Below, one piece after another: positions 36,318-45,664 of a stretch of 64,000 nucleotides of DNA; the stretch's first letter is position 1; each line of letters opens with the position of its first letter. The translations under genes were made by a program, and so were the position numbers. Under the pieces are notes generated by a model. It was not told where the DNA came from, searched no databases, and was given only the letters and a program-made list of their open reading frames with translations. The stretch spans positions 34,696 to 98,695 of the forward strand of contig CAZBLR010000005.1 in assembly GCA_964492895.1 (NCBI GenBank). Direction: 5' to 3'. This DNA is from DATLWN01 sp964492895. GTDB lineage: Bacteria; Pseudomonadota; Zetaproteobacteria; Mariprofundales; Mariprofundaceae.

Positions 36318-36791
36318 ATGCACTGCCCGTTCTGCGCCCACCCGGATACGCGGGTCATCGATTCCCGCGTGGTCGAGGAGGGCGGCGCGGTGCGCCGCCG
36401 CCGGGAGTGCGAGGCCTGCGGCAAGCGCTTCTCGACCTTCGAGCGCGCGGACCTGCGGCTGCCGCTGGTGGTCAAGAAGGACGGCACGCGCCAGCCCTTC
36501 GACGTCGGGCGACTCAGGGCCGGCATGCAGAAGGCGCTGGAGAAGCGCCCGGTGTCGGCCGAGTCCATCGAGGAGGGGGTCAGCGCCGTGCTGCGTGCCG
36601 TGCGCGAACTGGGTGAGCCCGAGGTGCCCACGGCCGCGATCGGCGCCTTCGTGATGGAGCAGCTGCAGAAGCTGGACGGGGTGGCGTACGTGCGCTTCGC
36701 CTCGGTGTACCGGGAGTTCAAGGACGTCGACGAGTTCCTGGCGGCCGTCAAGCATGCGATGGGAGAGCGGCGTCGGCGCGGAAAGTCGTAG
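36318..36791 (+). CDS. nrdR: Transcriptional repressor NrdR
   Basis: A repressor of ribonucleotide reductase genes that senses ATP/dATP. 157 residues: an N-terminal zinc ribbon (MHCPFCAHPDTRVIDSRV, RRRRECEACGKRFSTFER) and an ATP-cone domain (LVVKKDGTRQPFDVGRLRAGMQKALEKRPV). No ribonucleotide reductase gene or clear NrdR box occurs in the window. Confidence 0.96.
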   Translation: MHCPFCAHPDTRVIDSRVVEEGGAVRRRRECEACGKRFSTFERADLRLPLVVKKDGTRQPFDVGRLRAGMQKALEKRPVSAESIEEGVSAVLRAVRELGEPEVPTAAIGAFVMEQLQKLDGVAYVRFASVYREFKDVDEFLAAVKHAMGERRRRGKS

Positions 36792-36816
36792 GACGCCTCA
36801 GGCAAAGGAGAGGGAC

Positions 36817-37899
36817 ATGGCATTGAGGATTGCGGTATTGCCGGGCGACGGCATCGGCCCGGAGATCGTGCGCGAGGCATGCAAGGTACTGGAGGTGCTG
36901 AATCGCGACTTCGGCCTGGATGCCGGATGGGATGAGGCGCCGGTCGGCGGCGCCGGCTTCGAGGCGGCGGGCGATCCGTTGCCGACGCCGACGCTGGCCC
37001 TGGCGCGCGAGGCCGACGCGGTGTTGCTGGGTGCCGTCGGCGGCCCGCAGTGGGAGCGCCTGGACAAGCCGCTGCGGCCGGAGGCGGGCCTGTTGCGCCT
37101 GCGCGCGGAGCTGGAGCTGTTCGCCAACTACCGGCCGGCGAAGGTCTACGACCAGTTGCTCGATGCCTCGACGCTGAAGCCGGAGGTGGTGCGCGGCGTC
37201 GACATCCTGGTGGTGCGCGAGCTGGTCGGCGGCATCTACTTCGGTCAGCCGCGCGGCATCGACATGGTTGGCGGCGAACGGCGCGGCTTCAACACCGCCA
37301 GCTATACCGAGAGCGAGGTCCGGCGCATCGGACGCAAGGCCTTCGAGGCGGCGCGCCTGCGCAGCGGGCGCGTATGCAGCGTCGACAAGGCCAACGTGCT
37401 GGAGACCAGCGAGGTCTGGCGCGCGGTCATCGGCGAGTTGCACCAGGCCGAGTTCTCCGACGTGGAGCTGACGCATATGTACGTCGATAACGCCGCCATG
37501 CAGCTGATCCGCAACCCGCGGCAGTTCGACGTGCTGGTGACCTCGAACCTGTTCGGCGACGTGCTGTCCGACGAGGCCTCGATGCTGACGGGCTCGATCG
37601 GCATGCTGCCGTCGGCCTCCGTGGGCGAGAACCACGCGATGTACGAGCCGATCCACGGCTCGGCGCCGGACATCGCCGGCCAGGACCGGGCCAACCCCCT
37701 GGCGACGATCCTGTCGGTGGCCATGATGCTGCGCTTCTCGCTGGACCGCGCCGATCTGGCCGAGCGGGTGGAGCAGGCGGTGGAACAGGCGCTGAACGAC
37801 GGCGTACGCACGCCCGACCTGGCGATCCACGGCGAGACGCCGGTCGGTTGCGCGGCGATGGGAGATGCGGTTTGCAAGGCACTGGGAGCGATGGCATGA
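36817..37899 (+). CDS. leuB: 3-isopropylmalate dehydrogenase
   Basis: Oxidatively decarboxylates 3-isopropylmalate in leucine synthesis; 360 residues. Motifs: ALRIAVLPGDGIGPEIV, ELVGGIYFGQPRG, the metal-binding VTSNLFGDVLSDEASML and GSAPDIAGQDRANPLATILSVAMML. AAAGGAGAGGG precedes the ATG at 36817. leuCD are not nearby. The stop overlaps the asd start (ATGA). Confidence 0.96.
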   Translation: MALRIAVLPGDGIGPEIVREACKVLEVLNRDFGLDAGWDEAPVGGAGFEAAGDPLPTPTLALAREADAVLLGAVGGPQWERLDKPLRPEAGLLRLRAELELFANYRPAKVYDQLLDASTLKPEVVRGVDILVVRELVGGIYFGQPRGIDMVGGERRGFNTASYTESEVRRIGRKAFEAARLRSGRVCSVDKANVLETSEVWRAVIGELHQAEFSDVELTHMYVDNAAMQLIRNPRQFDVLVTSNLFGDVLSDEASMLTGSIGMLPSASVGENHAMYEPIHGSAPDIAGQDRANPLATILSVAMMLRFSLDRADLAERVEQAVEQALNDGVRTPDLAIHGETPVGCAAMGDAVCKALGAMA

Positions 37900-38927
37900 G
37901 TGAGTTTCTTTCGCACAAGGACGGATACCGCGTGGCGGTCGTGGGCGCGACCGGCGCCGTCGGCAGGACGATGCTGGAGATCCTGGCCGAGCGCGATTTT
38001 CCGGTGTCCGAGATCGTGATGCTGGCCTCGAGCCGCAGTGCCGGTTCCCGCGTCGAGTTCCGCGGCAAGGAATACGTGGTGCAGGATCTGGAGACCTACG
38101 ACCCGGCGGGGCTGGACATCGCGCTGTTCTCGGCGGGTGGCGGCACCTCGCGGCAGCATGCGCCGCGTTTCGCCGAGGCGGGCTGCTACGTCATCGACAA
38201 TTCGAGCGCCTGGCGCATGGATCCGGATGTGGCGCTGGTGGTGCCGGAGGTCAACGCGCACGCGCTGGAGATGGCCAGGATCAACCGCATCATCGCCAAT
38301 CCGAACTGCTCGACCATCCAGATGGTGGTGGCGCTGAAGCCGTTGCACGACGCGGTACCGATCCGGCGCGTCGTGGTCTCGACCTACCAGGCCGTCAGCG
38401 GTGCCGGCAGCCGCGCCATGGAGGAGCTGGCCGACCAGTCGCGGTATCTGCTGTCCGGCAAGGCGGCGGCGGTGAACGTGCTGCCGGCGCGTATCGCCTT
38501 CAACGTGGTGCCGCAGATCGATGTGTTCACCGAGGACGGCTATACCAAGGAAGAGCACAAGATGATGGACGAGACCCGCAAGATCCTGGAGGCGGATATC
38601 GCGTTGTCGGCCACCACGGTGCGTGTGCCGGTGTTCTACGGGCACTCGGAATCGGTCAATGTCACCTTTGACGGCCCGATGACGGCCGAGCATGCGCGCG
38701 ACCTGCTGGCCGGAGCCCCGGGCATCTGCGTCGTCGACGACCCGTCGGGCGAGGACTACCCGATGCCGATGGAGGCTGCGGGCACCGATCCGGTGTGGGT
38801 CGGCCGCATCCGCGATGATTATTCATGGCCGAATACCTTGAACTTGTGGATAGTTGCTGATAATGTACGTAAAGGCGCGGCTCTAAATGCCGTTCAAATA
38901 GCGGAAATCTTGATTGGAAAGTGTTAG
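37896..38927 (+). CDS. asd: Aspartate-semialdehyde dehydrogenase
   Basis: Reduces aspartyl phosphate to the semialdehyde, the entry to lysine/diaminopimelate, methionine and threonine. 343 residues with the NADP Rossmann motif VAVVGATGAVGRTMLEIL, catalytic Cys138 in ANPNCSTIQ, VVSTYQAVSGAG and VPVFYGHSESVNV. The last ~60 bases are noticeably A/T-richer than the body. Translationally coupled to leuB; the leuB-asd-fimV-truA order is common in gammaproteobacteria. Confidence 0.95.
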   Translation: MSEFLSHKDGYRVAVVGATGAVGRTMLEILAERDFPVSEIVMLASSRSAGSRVEFRGKEYVVQDLETYDPAGLDIALFSAGGGTSRQHAPRFAEAGCYVIDNSSAWRMDPDVALVVPEVNAHALEMARINRIIANPNCSTIQMVVALKPLHDAVPIRRVVVSTYQAVSGAGSRAMEELADQSRYLLSGKAAAVNVLPARIAFNVVPQIDVFTEDGYTKEEHKMMDETRKILEADIALSATTVRVPVFYGHSESVNVTFDGPMTAEHARDLLAGAPGICVVDDPSGEDYPMPMEAAGTDPVWVGRIRDDYSWPNTLNLWIVADNVRKGAALNAVQIAEILIGKC

Positions 38928-39023
38928 ACATCACTTTCGCCGCTGTTGTGAACCGGGATTTGGGTCGTCAAGAATTTTGTGAAAAACGGCGCTTGAATCG
39001 CAACTTACGGCGGAGGAGGCGAT

Positions 39024-41876
39024 ATGCGTAACAAGGTGGCGCTAGGATTCCTGGCTTTGGCAGTCTGGCTGCTGTCGGCCGCAAGTGCATGGGCCGTAGC
39101 CTTGGGCAAGATCGATGTTGCCAGCCATCTCGGGGAGCCCTTCTTCGCGGAAGTGCCGCTGCAGCTGGATCCCGGCGAGAGCCTCTCCAACGTCTATGTC
39201 GAGCTTGCCTCTCCCGCCGATTACCGCATCCTCGAGGTGTATCGCGACCCGGCCCTGAACGGCATCACCGTCGACGTCAAGACCGACAAGCGGGGCGCCC
39301 GCGTGGTGCTGAGCTCCGATACCGGCATCGAGTCCCCGTTCTTCAACCTCGTGCTGAAGGTCCGCTACGAGCGTGCCACGCATTTCAAGAAGTACCCGGT
39401 GTTTCTGGACATCCCCCAGATGGCCAAGCCGGCCATGATGAAGCCGCTGCCCACCGTCAAGGAAGGGCAACGCCGGGCGGCTTCGGTCCCGGCGACGCCG
39501 ACCGTGGCCCCGGTGGTTCAGGCCAAGCCGCTGCCGGGCTCGGCCTTCAAGCCGTTCGACGGCTGGGCCCGCACCGCCCGCTATGGGCCGATGGTCTACG
39601 GCGACACCATCACGACCGTGGCCCAGCGCCTGCAGATCGACAACCGCTACACGCGGCAGCAGGTGATGGTGGCCCTGTTCGAGAGGAACCGGGCCAGATT
39701 CGATCATGACAACATCAACCTGATCAAGGCCGGTACCTATCTGGACGTGCCGACGGCGGCCGAGGTGGAGAAGATCTCGCCCGAACAGGCCCACAGCTTC
39801 CTGGCCAAGCAGGAAAAGGTATGGAAACAGCTGATCAAGCAGCCGAAGTACGCGGCCGTGGCCGAGGCCCAGAAGGATCGCTACAGCAAGCGCGTGCGGG
39901 TCGGTGAGAAGGCCAGCGGCGTGGCCGGCGCACCGATGCCGTCGGCGTCCCAGGGTCAGCAGGGCGCTGAGTCTTCCGCCGCCAGCGCCGAGGCGATGCA
40001 GAAGCAGAACGAGCTTCAGCAGCAGCTGCAGCAGTTGCAGCAGAAGAACAGTGATCTGCAGGGAAAGCTGGACACCACCCAGAAGCAACTGGCCGACATG
40101 GCCGCCAAGTCCGATGAAGCGGGCGCCGCCGCTGCCAATGCCAGGGTCAAGCGTCTGCAGATTCAGCTGGCGCGCCTGCAGGCAGAGCGTGATCAGGCCC
40201 TGCAGAAGGCCAAGGAGCAGCCCTCGCCGCTGGGCTGGCTGACCTACGCCCTGCTCGCCGTGATCGTGCTGCTGCTGGGCTTGGTCGGCTATCTGATGCG
40301 CCGTGAGCCGGCGCATCCGGCCACGGACTATCCGGAGGTCGAATCGCATCCCGCGGCCTCTGCGGCTCCGATGGCCTCCATGTCCCCCGTACCCCATGCG
40401 GATATGTTCGAGGAAGCGCCGGAGATCGATGTCGAGGAGGTTCCGGACCTGGGCTTCGATTCCACGGCCACCATGCAGATGAGCGCTGCGGACGTCACCA
40501 AGGAGTTCACCGATTCGATCCCGGATCTGACCGATGAAGACACCGGCAAGATGCAGGCCTTTGAAGAGGAGATCGACGAGGAACCGGATCCGAATGTCGA
40601 CTACCTGGCCGAAGCGGACGTCTATCTGCGCTACGGCATGGAAGACGAGGCGGTGCAGCAGGTGAGAATGGCCCTGAGGCTCGATCCCCATCATGCCGAT
40701 GCCTATATCAAGCTGGCGCAGGTGTTGAAGGCCAAGAACGATCAGGCTGCCCTGGACGAGGCCATCGCCGAGGCCCGTCAGGCGCTGGGGGGCAGTTCCC
40801 TGCAGCGTTTCGAGGATTCGGTGTCCAATCTGGACCAGGTGATGGACGCATTCGCGGATACGTTGCCGCCGACCGCGGTCGATGAGATTCCCGGATTCGA
40901 GGAGACCGTCGCGGTGGATGAGACTGCAACTGCCGCGGAAGAGGCGCCAGCCGAAACGGAGCCCGGGACGGAAGCCCCGGCTGAGGCTGCCACAGAAACG
41001 GGAGACCTCGACGATCTCGACATCGAGTGGCCCGAATTCGAGGACGTGGAAACGCCGTTGCACGAGGCCGAGGCGGAAGTGGCGACCCAGGTGGAGGAAA
41101 CGCCGCCCGCTGCGCCGCCGGCCGAGGCGGAGGAGACACCTCCTCCTGCGCCGCCGGCCCAGGCTGCGCCCGAGGCGGCGACCGGCGACATGGATTTCGA
41201 CCTGTCCGATCTCGAGATCCCGGAGGCGGGAGATGAGGAAGGCGAGGCGAGCCGTGCCTCCTCCTTCATGGATACGAGCGACCTCGAGAAGACGGTGGCG
41301 ATCGACTGGTCGCAGGAGACCTCGGTGGAGGATAGCGGCGAGCAGGAAGGCATGGTCAGTGAAAGCGGCGCCGAGGGCCATGCGGAGTTGCCCGAGTTCG
41401 GCATCGAGCCTGAGCCAGAGCCCGCGGAGGAGCCAAAGGCCGCGGAGGAGCCGAAACCCGCGGCCCAGTCGGCCATCGATGAAGGTGGGATCGACCTTGG
41501 CGATTTCGATTTCGACAAGATCGAAGAGGAAAAGAATGAGGAGTCGGTACAGTCCGCGTCCGACGATGAATTCAGCAGCACCATCCGTACGACGCAGGTG
41601 AATCTCACGGTGCCTTCCGCTGCGGATGAGGAGGCGATGTTCGACCTGTCCTCGGAGAACGCAGAGAGCGATGTCCTGGACCTGTCCGAAGAGGAAAAAT
41701 CCTCGATGCCGGTCAGCGAGCCGGAGGAGGATGCCCCGTCCCTGGCCACCGGTGCGGAGAACGAGTCCGGTATGTTGCTCGATCTGGATGAGGATATGGA
41801 TGAGACCCAGAAACTGGACGACCTGCTCAGCGAATTCGCCGACGAAGACGAAAAGGATGGTGACAAGAAGGACTGA
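39024..41876 (+). CDS. fimV: FimV-like inner-membrane/peptidoglycan-associated protein
   Basis: A 950-residue protein. Signal peptide (LALAVWLLSAASAWA), the FimV N-terminal domain (LGKIDVASHLGEPFFAEVPL), a LysM-like peptidoglycan-binding segment (about 190-250, GDTITTVAQRLQIDNRY), a Gln/Ala-rich coiled coil (about 325-400), one transmembrane helix (about 403-425), then a long acidic cytoplasmic part with a TPR-containing FimV C-terminal-type region (about 522-590, NVDYLAEADVYLRYGMEDEA). In Pseudomonas FimV controls type IV pili and polarity. A strong GGAGGAGGCGAT precedes the ATG. Unlike Pseudomonas FimV, the TPR region is internal and a long Glu/Ala/Pro tail follows. Confidence 0.88.
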   Translation: MRNKVALGFLALAVWLLSAASAWAVALGKIDVASHLGEPFFAEVPLQLDPGESLSNVYVELASPADYRILEVYRDPALNGITVDVKTDKRGARVVLSSDTGIESPFFNLVLKVRYERATHFKKYPVFLDIPQMAKPAMMKPLPTVKEGQRRAASVPATPTVAPVVQAKPLPGSAFKPFDGWARTARYGPMVYGDTITTVAQRLQIDNRYTRQQVMVALFERNRARFDHDNINLIKAGTYLDVPTAAEVEKISPEQAHSFLAKQEKVWKQLIKQPKYAAVAEAQKDRYSKRVRVGEKASGVAGAPMPSASQGQQGAESSAASAEAMQKQNELQQQLQQLQQKNSDLQGKLDTTQKQLADMAAKSDEAGAAAANARVKRLQIQLARLQAERDQALQKAKEQPSPLGWLTYALLAVIVLLLGLVGYLMRREPAHPATDYPEVESHPAASAAPMASMSPVPHADMFEEAPEIDVEEVPDLGFDSTATMQMSAADVTKEFTDSIPDLTDEDTGKMQAFEEEIDEEPDPNVDYLAEADVYLRYGMEDEAVQQVRMALRLDPHHADAYIKLAQVLKAKNDQAALDEAIAEARQALGGSSLQRFEDSVSNLDQVMDAFADTLPPTAVDEIPGFEETVAVDETATAAEEAPAETEPGTEAPAEAATETGDLDDLDIEWPEFEDVETPLHEAEAEVATQVEETPPAAPPAEAEETPPPAPPAQAAPEAATGDMDFDLSDLEIPEAGDEEGEASRASSFMDTSDLEKTVAIDWSQETSVEDSGEQEGMVSESGAEGHAELPEFGIEPEPEPAEEPKAAEEPKPAAQSAIDEGGIDLGDFDFDKIEEEKNEESVQSASDDEFSSTIRTTQVNLTVPSAADEEAMFDLSSENAESDVLDLSEEEKSSMPVSEPEEDAPSLATGAENESGMLLDLDEDMDETQKLDDLLSEFADEDEKDGDKKD

Positions 41877-41915
41877 CCGGTCCGGTCGCTTTTCTGATGC
41901 CCAGCCGTTGCGGCG

Positions 41916-42656
41916 ATGATGCTTGCGACCTTGCGCCAGCGTTGCGCCGGCTACGTATGGGAGAGCCATGCCGCATCCCGCCTGTTGCTCGGCCTGTTCT
42001 GCCTGGCCGCCGGGCTGCGTTCCTCCTCGATGACGCATGCGCTTGTGCTGCTGGGGATCATCTTGCTGCTGTTGCTCGGCCTGGGCACACCGGTTGCGAC
42101 GGTGGGGCGGGCGCTGAAGGTGCTGGCGTTTCTGGTTCTGCCCATCCTGATCCTGCATATGTGGCTGACGCCGGGCCGGCTTCTGATATCGCTCGGACGG
42201 TTTGGGGGTATCAGCGCGGAGGGGCTTGAGCACGGCGGCTGGTTGAGCCTGCATCTGGTGCTGATGTATTTTTCCGCCATGTTGTTCTCCCGCCTCGTGT
42301 CGTTGCAGGAATGGATGTCCCTGACCTCGGTGTGCGGCGGCAGGCGGCTGCAGCCGTATCTGATGTTGCTGATGCCGCTGGCGCGGCAGGTGCGCTGGCG
42401 TACACAGACCCTGGCACGCCAGTGGCGTCAGCGCGGAACCTGGCGTGAATTGCCACTGACCTTGTCCGCCGTGACGGCCCAATGCATGTCGGTGTCGCGG
42501 CACCAGGCCGATGCCCTGTGGATGCGATGGCCGGCTCCTGCAGGCGTTGCCCATCCCATCTTCGCCGCGGGGCCGTCCATGCGGGCATGGACGGCCACCC
42601 TGCTGATATTGCTGATCGCTGCCGTCATGCTGGCGGCGGCCATGGTCGGCCGGTGA
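41916..42656 (+). CDS. Membrane protein, EcfT/CbiQ-like
   Basis: A 246-residue protein with about five hydrophobic segments (e.g. LLLGLFCLAAGL, ALVLLGIILLLLLGLG, VLAFLVLPILILHMW, and a C-terminal ATLLILLIAAVMLAAAMVG). A basic amphipathic segment LARQVRWRTQTLARQWRQRGTW resembles the coupling helices with Ala-Arg-Gly-type motifs of energy-coupling-factor T components. No ECF ATPase or S component is encoded nearby, so a transport role is tentative. It sits between fimV and truA, normally adjacent genes, and its stop overlaps the truA GTG start. Confidence 0.55.
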   Translation: MMLATLRQRCAGYVWESHAASRLLLGLFCLAAGLRSSSMTHALVLLGIILLLLLGLGTPVATVGRALKVLAFLVLPILILHMWLTPGRLLISLGRFGGISAEGLEHGGWLSLHLVLMYFSAMLFSRLVSLQEWMSLTSVCGGRRLQPYLMLLMPLARQVRWRTQTLARQWRQRGTWRELPLTLSAVTAQCMSVSRHQADALWMRWPAPAGVAHPIFAAGPSMRAWTATLLILLIAAVMLAAAMVGR

Positions 42657-43459
42657 GCGACGCCGGCCCCTCGAACCGCCGCATCGCGCTGGTGCTCGAA
42701 TACGACGGAACCTGCTTCAACGGATGGCAACGGCAGAAGGTTGGGCATGCCGTCCAGGAAGACCTGGAACAGGCCTTGCACGCCATCGACGGCAGGGATT
42801 GCCGGACGGTGGCAGCCGGACGTACCGATGCCGGTGTCCATGCCGAAGCCATGCTGGTGCACGCGGACGTGGACGCTGCCCGCTGGCAGCGTTCACCGAG
42901 AGCCTATGTGCACGGCGTCAACCAGATCCTGTCGGCACCGCTCAGGGTCGTGGGGGTGCGGGCCGTGCATCCTCAGTTCCACGCCCGATTCGATTGCCTC
43001 GAACGGGCCTACCGCTACCGGATCTGGAACCGGCCCACCGCCTCGGCGCTGCACGCCTGGCGCCACTGGTGGATGCCGCGACGGCTGTCGCTGGAGGCGA
43101 TGAACGAGGCGGCTTGTTTGCTGATCGGCGAGCATGACTTCAGCGCCTTCCGGGCGGCCGGCTGCCAGTCGCACTCGCCGTGCAGGGACCTCAGGCGGCT
43201 GCACGTCGCGCAGGATGGCTGGACCGTCTCGATCGACGTGCATGCCAACGCCTTTCTGTATCACATGGTGCGCAATATCGTGGGCAGCCTGGTGCGGGTC
43301 GGGGTCGGGGACTGGCATCCGGAACAGGTGCAGGCCCTGCTCCGCTCGGCCGACCGGACGCAGGGTGCGGCTACGGCGCCGGCGCACGGGTTGTATTTCC
43401 GGGATGCCGTCTACAAGGGTTTCCGGGCCTCGGAGTTGATCGGGGTTGTCTCGGATTGA
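42653..43459 (+). CDS. truA: tRNA pseudouridine(38-40) synthase
   Basis: Makes pseudouridine at tRNA positions 38-40. 268 residues from a GTG start that overlaps the upstream stop (GTGA). The catalytic Asp59 is in AAGRTDAGVHA; EYDGTCFNGWQRQ, RFDCLERAYRYRI and NAFLYHMVRNIVGSLVRVG are typical. The last 49 bases overlap the 3' end of the convergent kinase gene. Confidence 0.95.
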   Translation: MSDAGPSNRRIALVLEYDGTCFNGWQRQKVGHAVQEDLEQALHAIDGRDCRTVAAGRTDAGVHAEAMLVHADVDAARWQRSPRAYVHGVNQILSAPLRVVGVRAVHPQFHARFDCLERAYRYRIWNRPTASALHAWRHWWMPRRLSLEAMNEAACLLIGEHDFSAFRAAGCQSHSPCRDLRRLHVAQDGWTVSIDVHANAFLYHMVRNIVGSLVRVGVGDWHPEQVQALLRSADRTQGAATAPAHGLYFRDAVYKGFRASELIGVVSD

Positions 43460-45507
43460 GCCGGCCGGTCGTTGCGGTTGGCCTGAATGGCCGCGATATG
43501 CGCGGATAGGGCCCGGTAGCTGACGGGCTTTTGGATGATGCCGGCGTCGAGCCCCGCGAGCAGCTGCAGGCGTTCCTCCTCGCCGTAGGCCGTGATCACC
43601 ATGATCGGCAGGGTCACGCCCCGTTCGCGCAGTTGCTGGATCAGATGCACCCCGTCCATGCCGGGCATGTTGTAATCGGTCAGGATCATGTCGAAGGCAT
43701 CGTCGGGCCGTTCGAAGTAGCCGAGCGCGGTCTGGCCGTCAGGGGCCGCCACCACGCGATGACCCATACGCGTCAACATGGCCTGGTGCACGTTCAGCAC
43801 GACCGGGCTGTCGTCCACGAGCAGGATGCGCCATGGCAGTGTCCGGACCGTGTCGGCCATGGCGGCCGGACTCGCCCCTTCCGCCTGGTGCCGGCCCGGC
43901 CCGGACGGAAGGCGGATCACGAACGTGCTGCCCTTGTCCGGGGAGGATTCGACGCCGATACGGCCGTGATGCTGTTCGATGATCCGCTTGACCATGGCCA
44001 GCCCCAGGCCGGTACCCCCCTGTTTCCTGCGCGTGGTCCAGAAGGTGTCGAATATCTTGTGCAGATGTTCACCGGCGATGCCCTGCCCGGTATCCGATAG
44101 CCGGATGATGATGCCAGGCAGGCCGTCATCGCGTTTATCGGCGCTGACGTGAATCTCGATGGCGCCGACGTCGGGGATCGCCTGGTAGGCGTTCTGGATC
44201 AGGTTCATCATGACCTGTTCCAGTTCGGATGCGGGCAGCGCGGGGGACGGCAGGTCGGGGTCGATATGGCAGCTGAGCGTGACCTTTTCCGGCAGCTGCA
44301 GGCGCACCAGTCCGATCAGGTTCTCCAGTGTGTCGCGGATGTCCCTGACCTGGGCACGCGGCCGTTCCGCGGCGGTGTTGCGGCTGGCCTGCAGCAGCTG
44401 CGAGACCATCTCAGCCCCGCGTTCGCCAGCCTCGATGATGGGCGTAAGTCCGCGCTGCACTGCCGGGTCCTGGACATCCATCTGCAGGATCTCGGCCTGC
44501 CCGATGATGCTGGTCAGCAGATTCCGGAAATCATGGGTGATCGACGCCATGGCATCGCTCTGGAACCCGGGCTGTCGGTCGTCCTGCGTGATGTCGAACA
44601 GGAAGCACAGGCCGATCCACTGTCCGTGCCAGGGAATCCGGGTCGCCTCACCCAGCAGCCTCAGGGGCCGGTCGGATGCGTCGCGGCCCCGGATACGGAA
44701 GCGGAAGGGCGTACTGCTGTCCTGTTGCAGCGCCTTGCGGCAGTGGCTGATGATGAGCTTGCCGTCCTCGAGCAGGGCCAGCACGTCGACCTGTTCACCG
44801 ACGAGACGGGTCAGGGGTTCGCGGCTGATCGTCTGCAGCGCAGCGTTGGCATGGGTGATGCGGGGGGTGCCATGGGCATCCAGATGGTAGGTGAAGATGG
44901 GCAACGGGCCCTGGTCGAGCAGCCCGAACGTGGGCTCTTCCTCGGCCTGGGCGTGGCGGGCCCTGCGGCGCTGGCTGAGTGACATGGCATAGGACGGCAA
45001 CAGCAGCAGGGCCGCGACCTGGAAGCCGAGCAGGGACCAGATGGTGTCGGTCTGCAGCTGCTGCAGGCTGACGACAGCGGCGCCGCCCAGTCCGGCCAGG
45101 CACAGGGCCTGCGTGTACAGCATCATCATGTTGCCGTAGCGGAAGGCATTGCCGAGGACAATGGCCAGATACAGCAGGGACAGGCCGCTGATGTTCCCGC
45201 CATCGATGACCAGGGCGAAACTGACGATATAGACGTCCAGGATCGGCGATATCAGCAGGCGGCCGGGGGAGGCGGGATGGCGGCGGATGGAATAGATGAT
45301 GTAGAGGTTGTACAGAAGGTACAGCGAGGCCGTTGCCTGGAAGGCGGTGACATAGATCGCGAAGAAGGGGCCGTGCACGTACAGGTAGGCCAGGCATCCC
45401 AGGGCCATGGGAATCCGTATCCAGGCCTGCTGGACCTGGGTGTAGGCCAGGATGTGCCTGTCCCGACGGATTCCGCCGAAAAACCACGAATGCAAGAGCG
45501 GCTTCAC
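43411..45507 (-). CDS. Hybrid sensor histidine kinase/response regulator
   Basis: A 698-residue inner-membrane hybrid kinase. An N-terminal membrane region of about five helices (residues ~25-180) with no large periplasmic domain; a PAS-like segment (~205-310); an H-box with His325 (SITHDFRNLLTSIIG, of the HDFxNLL type); HATPase (LIQNAYQAIP, DTGQGIAGEHLHKIF, GTGLGLAMVKRI); and a C-terminal receiver (ILLVDDSPVV, phospho-Asp611 in LTDYNMPGMDG, Lys in QKPVS). The membrane layout recalls RpfC-type sensors, but the signal is unknown. No separate response regulator or DSF synthase is nearby. Confidence 0.9.
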   Translation of the reverse strand: MKPLLHSWFFGGIRRDRHILAYTQVQQAWIRIPMALGCLAYLYVHGPFFAIYVTAFQATASLYLLYNLYIIYSIRRHPASPGRLLISPILDVYIVSFALVIDGGNISGLSLLYLAIVLGNAFRYGNMMMLYTQALCLAGLGGAAVVSLQQLQTDTIWSLLGFQVAALLLLPSYAMSLSQRRRARHAQAEEEPTFGLLDQGPLPIFTYHLDAHGTPRITHANAALQTISREPLTRLVGEQVDVLALLEDGKLIISHCRKALQQDSSTPFRFRIRGRDASDRPLRLLGEATRIPWHGQWIGLCFLFDITQDDRQPGFQSDAMASITHDFRNLLTSIIGQAEILQMDVQDPAVQRGLTPIIEAGERGAEMVSQLLQASRNTAAERPRAQVRDIRDTLENLIGLVRLQLPEKVTLSCHIDPDLPSPALPASELEQVMMNLIQNAYQAIPDVGAIEIHVSADKRDDGLPGIIIRLSDTGQGIAGEHLHKIFDTFWTTRRKQGGTGLGLAMVKRIIEQHHGRIGVESSPDKGSTFVIRLPSGPGRHQAEGASPAAMADTVRTLPWRILLVDDSPVVLNVHQAMLTRMGHRVVAAPDGQTALGYFERPDDAFDMILTDYNMPGMDGVHLIQQLRERGVTLPIMVITAYGEEERLQLLAGLDAGIIQKPVSYRALSAHIAAIQANRNDRPAQSETTPINSEARKPL

Positions 45508-45664
45508 GCCATCTGCCCTCCCTGTGTCTTAGGCCCGTTCCCGATGCAGGTTATCACAGACGGCGGGGCTTACTACCCCTGCCGAAATAGCGGCGGGAAG
45601 GATGCGGATGTGATACCGTTCGCCACCCACAGACGGGTTCTTTTTCACGAACAGGAGTATCGAC

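Noticed and set aside
39042..42554. Very long open frame antisense to fimV and the EcfT-like gene
   Set aside because: High GC leaves the antisense frame open; there is no recognisable domain, and fimV on the plus strand has clear domains and a strong ribosome-binding site.
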